DNA from: Brachypterus glaber
Taxonomy: Eukaryota > Arthropoda > Insecta > Coleoptera > Kateretidae
Assembly: GCA_958510825.1 (NCBI GenBank)
Contig: OY294044.1
Span: 86,536,895-86,600,894, forward strand
Direction: 5' to 3'
Length of the DNA stretch: 64,000 nt
Shown here: piece by piece, positions 58,663 through 64,000 of the stretch
How positions within the stretch are numbered: the first letter of the stretch is position 1
How the letters are laid out: the number at the start of each line of letters is the position of its first letter
The notes under the pieces: generated by a model
What the model was told of the DNA's origin: nothing
Databases searched by the model: none
Seen by the model: only the letters and a program-made list of their open reading frames with translations
Made by a program: the position numbers and the translations under genes

Positions 58663-58836
58663 CGCTATAAGGATTCTGCCGTCTTCAGCTTGAGATAATA
58701 ACGTAGCAATCCTTGTTCTAATACCGGCCAAAAGAACAGCTAAATTTTGCGTCTCGTGATCAGAAGTCAATACCATGACTTGCCCTTCCAGGCGAATAGC
58801 TGCAGCTGCATGTTTTTTCAGTTCTCCAGTTATATT
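58663..58836 (-). CDS. Msp300: Msp300/nesprin-like exon (58 codons, spectrin repeat piece)
   Basis: This is the most upstream exon visible of the giant minus-strand gene. It encodes 58 residues, from NITGELKKHAAAA to DGRILIA, a helical segment typical of one helix and a half of a spectrin repeat. The acceptor is a good one (pyrimidine-rich tract ending in ACAG before AAT at 58836) and the donor is GCG|GTAAGC, with the intron beginning at 58662. Both edges fall between codons (phase 0), so the exon is 174 bp, a multiple of three, and could be skipped without a frameshift. It joins in frame to the 8-kb exon downstream. The next exon upstream lies outside the window or is too small for me to recognise. 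The gene name is inferred from the downstream exons, not from this piece alone. Confidence 0.8.
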
Positions 58837-59116
58837 CTGTAAAAAACAAATACGTATTAAACATTGTTTAGAATTCAAACTAAATTTTGACTTTGTCGTA
58901 GTAAATATTTGTAATATTAATAATAATAGTTTACACTGGTTTTGTGCGCAAGTTCTTTAATATTTTCTTGCGCATTTTTACTCGCTGAATTGAAATGCGT
59001 AAAAAAATATTAAAATTGGAGAATTTGCCTGGATAGGATTATTATTTGTTATGTTGTGTGTATTGTGTTTCTGAGATCACTAAAACCGTGTTTAATGTAA
59101 AAAATTATATTCAATA

Positions 59117-59300
59117 TGGCGAATTCAAAATGGCGACAAAATTTAAAAACATTATTTTAAATATGGATATATTAAATTTTTAAATTTTTTTAATAGGTTT
59201 GGTTTTGTAAATCAATATCGATATAAAAAACTGCCGATTAACGACAGAATAGAATAACAAATAAAAATTATTCAAATTTTGCAGCCATTTTGAATCCGCC
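59117..59300. mobile_element. Short inverted-repeat element
   Basis: GGCGAATTCAAAATGGCGAC followed by AAAATTT at the left pairs with AAATTTTGCAGCCATTTTGA at the right (27-bp arms, three mismatches). The centre is AT-rich. Confidence 0.75.
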
Positions 59301-61134
59301 TCGTTGTTTAAAAAATGTTTTGTTGGCAGATTCAGACTCGGATAAAAATATATCATAAAATGTTAAAAAGAGATGGCACGCAAGAAAATTATTTACTGAA
59401 TGGTTTGGACTTTTTAACACTAAACTCACTAAGAATTTTACCGAAGAAATGTCAGAATTATTTAAAACATTTAATTTCATTGGTTAAATGCCTAGTTAGT
59501 GTTAATGATTGGGTAAATCAACCTTAAATTTGTAAACTATCTAGTTTAATTATTAATTTATTAATTTAGCCTGTATTTATTTTTAGACTAATGTGAGTGT
59601 AAAAAAAATCTCTATACCCATCTAACTTCTTAAAATGTGAGACATTCTAATTAAAAAATGTATCATTAATATTTTATCATATTTCAAAAATAAAGACATG
59701 TAATTATTTCTATTAAAAAATAATGTTTTTATTTATAAAAATTTGATCGTAAAAACTGAAAAAACTATATTTTTATTTTTGGTGATATACTTAAACAACT
59801 TCACAAATCGCACTTTTTTGTAAACAAGCAATAATAATAATAATATTTTTAAATATTTTTACAAAAATAAATTTAAATTTAACTATAAAGATAAATAGGT
59901 AAATAAAATTTGATTTGTAAAGTGTAAAATATTAATATTGCGAGAATATTTAAAATAAGAAAATTCTGTACTGCTTGGCGCCAATATGTATAAGTGACGA
60001 TTAAAAGATCCCTTAAAAAAGATAAATAATTATTTATTTTTTTATAATTTAAATAAATATTATTTAACACTTTAACGACCTGCGCTAAATTTTGAAAATT
60101 TATTTCTGAACTAGAGGAGTTTTTTACTGAAAGGAAGTTTCATGAATAAATAATTGTTTTAATAAGTTTTAATGAAGGAAGGAAGAAAAATATTTTGTTT
60201 CCCAGGGACCAGACCTACTAAACAGTACATTTAAAACCCATGTAGTTGATCCACACAACTTGGAACATTACCAACCACTGTGACCAAATAGGGTATATAT
60301 GCAGAAAACAGGGTGCGCACCAATATTGTACACATGTTCTTTAACGTGTTAAAGATAATTATGTACTGTTGGGCGCCAATTTTCACAAGCGAAAAACAAT
60401 GTTAAAATAATTTTGAATAGTTTTAGGTAGGCATTAAATTAAAATAAATAAAATAAAAAAGTATTAATCTTACCATAAGATTTAAAGTAGGAGAATTATG
60501 TACTGTGTCGAAAATTTAAATTCTCAAAATATTCATAAACCAAACAGCACAAATATATTTTGCATATTGGTAAACCATTAAAAGTTAATTTTAGGTTTGA
60601 AAATGCGGTATCTATAACTAAAGATTCCCGAGTTTTATTCTTTAAACAAGTTTATTTAATAATATGATGATGGAACCCACATAATATGTGGGTTATATTG
60701 AAGTTATTTTTCAGTTAATTGTATTCTCTTTTAGCATAATTATAAATATTTTTACTATAAGGTCATTGTTATTTATAAACAAAACCTTGAACGTGAATTT
60801 TTAAAAATAGGTACATAATTTTAGTACAATATCACATACGTAAATAATAGTTTTTATTTGTTTTGTTATTGCTAATATATTTTAATCTTATATTGGTACC
60901 TATTTATATCAGCAATATCTATTAGTAATATCAAACAAAAATTTGATTGACATGCATAAATTTGTTTAAGAAATGATAAATTTTGTGATAAACAAATGAC
61001 GTCATTTTTATATAAGAATGTTCTTCGAAGTTTCATGAATTTATTAAAATGGCACCTCCGACCGTTTTTAAAATAAATAATAATTTTGCATATAGGAATA
61101 AAAAAATAACTTCTTACCACTCGTGTGGTAGTTT

Positions 61135-61410
61135 TTTAAATAAGTGGAGAATTTTCTAACATAACTTTTTTTGTGGGGATTACTTTCAAAAATAATAGGG
61201 TTCTTTCCCCTTGTAGAACTTGATTTTTCCTGATATTTTCAAGTCGATCGGATTATTCGTTCTTGAGTCATCGTATTCACAAAAATCGTGACATCGGACA
61301 GACATTTTTTTCATTAAACAAATTTATATCCAAGAATTTTTTTTCTGGGACGATTTTTGAATTTTTTTAAAAAATCGAAACTACCGTATATTATTATAAT
61401 ATTATTCTAG
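61135..61410 (+). repeat. GACGGACGG-type interspersed repeat, copy E (5' part missing)
   Basis: CCCCTTGTAGAACTTGATTT, TTCAAGTCGATCGGATTATT, CGTGACATCGGACAGACA, ATCCAAGAATTTTTTTTCTG and TATTCTAGCG occur in the order of copy A. Confidence 0.8.
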
Positions 61411-62372
61411 CGCAGGCTCTGTGGATAATATAATAACAAAGAATTTTTAATAATAATGTAATAACTGAAAGAAAGTGTATTTTTTTCTGCGGCTGTAACG
61501 TAAGTTACCATGGATTTACCCATATATGATAAATTTTTATATGAACCGCATCCCCAAAGCTTTTGCAAACTTCCAGGCCTCACCTAACGGCTCGATAACT
61601 TTTGGGAACTATATCTGACTAATATGAACAAATAAAGTTATAAACGGTCGTCTGATATTACGCAAAATAAAATAAAAATATTAAGTCTTAGAGCGCACCC
61701 CGCGCGCTAGGTTTTTGAACTAGCACTTTTTTAATTACCTTTTGGGTTAAAATACACTCACTATTTTAAATTATGTCTGAGCACTTAAAAAAATGGTTCA
61801 CTTTCACAAAACATAGTCCATAGACGTCTTATATCAAAATTTTAGATATTCTCTCCAAATAAAATTGGTATTAGTCTAAAAAACTCTTCTATTCATATTA
61901 TTAATTTAAAATAATAGAGAAAAGTTCACTCACGGCCGGCTTTTTAATTATTTTAAATAGACTGAGTCAAAGTAGGCTGACAGCTTCGAACTGACCGTGG
62001 CAAGCCGCGACCGAACTCATCGTTAGGATTTTATTTATTACGAGGACGTGAAATTTAAGGGGATTCGCAAAATAAAAAAAAAAAACAAAATTCAAAATAT
62101 TCTTTGACTTTACAAAAAATCTATACCCCTTAAAAGAAAAACGATAAAAAAAAACAAAAAAATGAAAATTTTTTGAAAAAAAAAATGTTGAAAACAAAAA
62201 TTTTCAAAAAAGTAAAAACAATGCAAAAAAAAATCAAGTCGTTTCATTATTGTTAACTAACAATAACACTGCTCAAAAAATTTCCGAAACCATTTTAGTT
62301 GCATCTGGCTCTATTTGATGCGCTGATTTCGGAACCTTTTTCCGTTTTTCAAGATTAGCTCGTTTTTTTTTG

Positions 62373-62517
62373 CATATCCACAGCCTTGCATAACACGCAT
62401 AGTACATAAGAATGCGATATCGTGATTGGCTTACAAGATACATGACGGCACATCAGCCAGTCACGGCATCGCATTCTTATGTATCTACTATGCGTATTAT
62501 GCGAGGCCTTAGCCATG
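62373..62517. mobile_element. Hairpin element family M, copy 3
   Basis: GCATATCCACAGCCTTGCAT and GCGATATCGTGATTGGCTTA pair with CAGTCACGGCATCGCATTCT and CGCATTATGCGAGGC-type inverse. Same family as 41863 and 42009, but in the upstream intron about 20 kb away. Confidence 0.85.
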
Positions 62518-62772
62518 GGCCGTCCCAATATTTTCTCCGTGGATTTTTTTTTTGTAAAGTCAAGTTTTTGAAAAAAAAAAACAATTCTGTCTGTCGGTCT
62601 GTCTGTCGGAAAATTTGTGACGATAACTTAAGCACGCTTTAAGCTAAAGACTTTATATTTTTACCATAGGTTGCTTATCCAATGTTCTAGGTTGAAGTCG
62701 GTTGGTTATCCAAAGTTCTAAGTTGAAGTCTGTTGAATTTGTTTTTGGTAAAAGTTTTTCCTTTTTTTTTGG

Positions 62773-63318
62773 CAGACTAACATCTCTACTCTAAATTTCT
62801 CTACTCCCTAACATCCCTACTCCATAACATCCCTACTCCACAACAACTCTACTCCGTAACATCTCTACTCCATAACATCTCTACTCCGTAACAACTCTAC
62901 TTCACACTATATGCACTTTATTAGCCACTTAATAATAAATGAGCAGTTCAAAGAACAAAGAATCTTCTTCTAGATTATTTTATTTTTTTCCTAGAAAACG
63001 TTTATCTTTAAATGTAAATCTGGAACAATCATAAATGAATTATTCTAAAAGCAACAATGACCGCGTACTCTTAACATGCACTAATATGTAAGTAATTAAT
63101 AAACTGAATTAATTTTTGACAGTGACTTAGCATGACAAATATTCTTTTGAGTTAAGACAAGTGGCTAATCGAGTGTCTATAGTGTGGAGTAGAGTTGTTA
63201 CGGAGTAGAGATGTTATGGAGTAGAGATGTTACGGAGTAGAGTTGTTGTGGAGTAGGGATGTTATGGAGTAGGGATGTTAGGGAGTAGAGAAATTTAGAG
63301 TAGAGATGTTAGTCTGCC
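62773..63318. mobile_element. Foldback element with 137-bp near-identical arms made of 16-bp tandem repeats
   Basis: Each arm begins GGCAGACTAACATCTCTACT (or inverse) and consists of about seven 16-bp units of the form ACTCCNTAACATCYCT. The two arms (62773-62909 and 63182-63318) differ at about one base. The loop of about 270 bp is unique AT-rich sequence without a frame. Arms built of short tandem units are a hallmark of foldback transposons. Confidence 0.92.
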
Positions 63319-63723
63319 TTTTTTTTCATTTTACAGAAAAAAAAAACTTTTTTGAAATTTGAAAAATATAAAAAAAAATGAAAAAAAAAATTGTTTTTAT
63401 ATTCCAAAAATATATATTTTTTTTCCCTGCAGGAGTTGGTATTCTTTTGCTGGCAGCAGTTTATTATTTAAATGTAATCTTTTCTGTGCCCCCTTAATGC
63501 AGAGGGAGCCAGATCTATTATTATTTTCAATTCTTAACAACTTGAACTTTAATTAGCAATTACAACTTTTAGTTTTATTTAAATCGCGTGTAATGAATTC
63601 TTAAATCAATCAGTTTATATCTTAAAGCATTAAATGCTTTATATAATTTATTTTAATTTATAGTAATGATGTCATGAACTTATTTTTACGCTGAATGTTA
63701 CTATCATCTAACAAAAAAATGTC

Positions 63724-63790
63724 TACAGTGCGGTCCAAAAGTCACCTCCCTCATAACTTTTGAAGGAATTGAGATATTGTCTTCAAGGAA
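63724..63790 (+). mobile_element. Partial copy of the 36095 foldback family (left end)
   Basis: TACAGTGCGGTCCAAAAGTC with ATAACTTTTGAAGGAATTGA matches the left end of 36095-36781. It breaks off at about 63790, just before the tandem repeat. Confidence 0.8.
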
Positions 63791-63837
63791 CACGTAAATA
63801 ACCGAGGGGCTGACCGCGAGGAAATCTTTTGTACAGG

Positions 63838-64000
63838 CCAAAGGAACTCAGGAGGAACTCTGGAGGAACTCAGGAGGAACTCCGAGGAACTCTATGCAAA
63901 AAGGAGGAACTCTGGAGGAACTCTTTACAAAATGGAGGAACTCTTTGCAAAATGGAGGAACTCTTTGCAAAATGGAGGAACTCTTTGTGCAAAAAGGAAC
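63838..64000 (+). repeat. Tandem repeat GGAGGAACTCTTTGCAAAAT (about 20 bp), continues past window end
   Basis: At least nine GGAGGAACTC units, at first short (about 10-15 bp spacing, AGGAACTCAGG/AGGAACTCTGG) and then regular 20-bp units with TTTGCAAAAT. The array is open at the window edge. Confidence 0.9.

Larger units (their letters stand above)
58837..64000 (-). other. Upstream intron sequence (no exon recognised)
   Basis: Sequence 5' of the first visible exon in gene sense. Assigned repeats are listed separately. In 59310-61130, 61420-62370 and 63320-63720 I see only AT-rich DNA, including a 21-bp palindrome (AACCCACATAATATGTGGGTT, 60674-60694). No CDS of the gene was recognised. Confidence 0.7.

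Noticed and set aside
1..58836. Identity as dystrophin, alpha-actinin or short stop instead of Msp300
   Set aside because: These also carry spectrin repeats, but the very long disordered exon and the phase-0 modular rod fit a giant nesprin better. Not excluded, since no KASH, actin-binding, EF-hand or GAS2 domain is in the window.
63838..64000. CRISPR array
   Set aside because: The units are directly adjacent, without unique spacers; it is a minisatellite in an insect-type genome.

Overview
The window looks like AT-rich insect nuclear DNA, possibly from a beetle or another insect with an enlarged, repeat-loaded genome. The evidence is GT-AG introns, a giant muscle/nuclear-envelope type spectrin-repeat gene, insect-type core-promoter motifs and dense insect-type transposon debris. 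The species call is inference only.

One gene crosses the whole window on the minus strand. Six coding exons can be placed: 58836-58663, 58193-50193, 50133-49177, 32679-32377, 4120-3863 and 1386-1 (cut by the window edge). Together they give 3,693 codons with no in-frame stop. All five complete introns and the acceptor of the first visible exon are phase 0. The protein is a chain of spectrin repeats, interrupted in the 8,001-bp exon by about 2,000 residues of disordered, Lys/Glu/Ser/Thr/Pro-rich sequence. I read it as Msp300, the insect nesprin-1 (giant KASH-family linker between nucleus, actin and microtubules). Neither the actin-binding N-terminus nor the KASH C-terminus lies in the window, so this name rests on family resemblance.

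Layout by region: 1-4.1 kb holds two exons and a 2.5-kb intron. 4.1-32.4 kb is a 28-kb intron packed with foldback elements, miniature inverted-repeat elements (MITEs), two jockey-type retrotransposon remnants, a pogo-type transposon relic and a tandem duplication broken by a 2.1-kb insertion. 32.4-32.7 kb is a small GC-rich exon. 32.7-49.2 kb is a 16.5-kb intron with palindromic repeat families, a candidate Inr+DPE promoter on the gene's strand, and a weak candidate alternative terminal exon. 49.2-58.8 kb is the coding core. 58.8-64 kb is upstream intron with more repeats.

The most interesting signals are (i) an array of about a dozen xQT/TQTSPE motifs in the disordered exon, resembling a multivalent dynein light chain LC8 dock; (ii) six 11-residue tandem repeats with SP sites; (iii) an exact insect Inr plus correctly spaced DPE inside the long intron, which could start a C-terminal isoform; (iv) an insertion whose empty site is preserved in the neighbouring tandem copy; and (v) many nearly perfect inverted repeats that would form long hairpins in the pre-mRNA.
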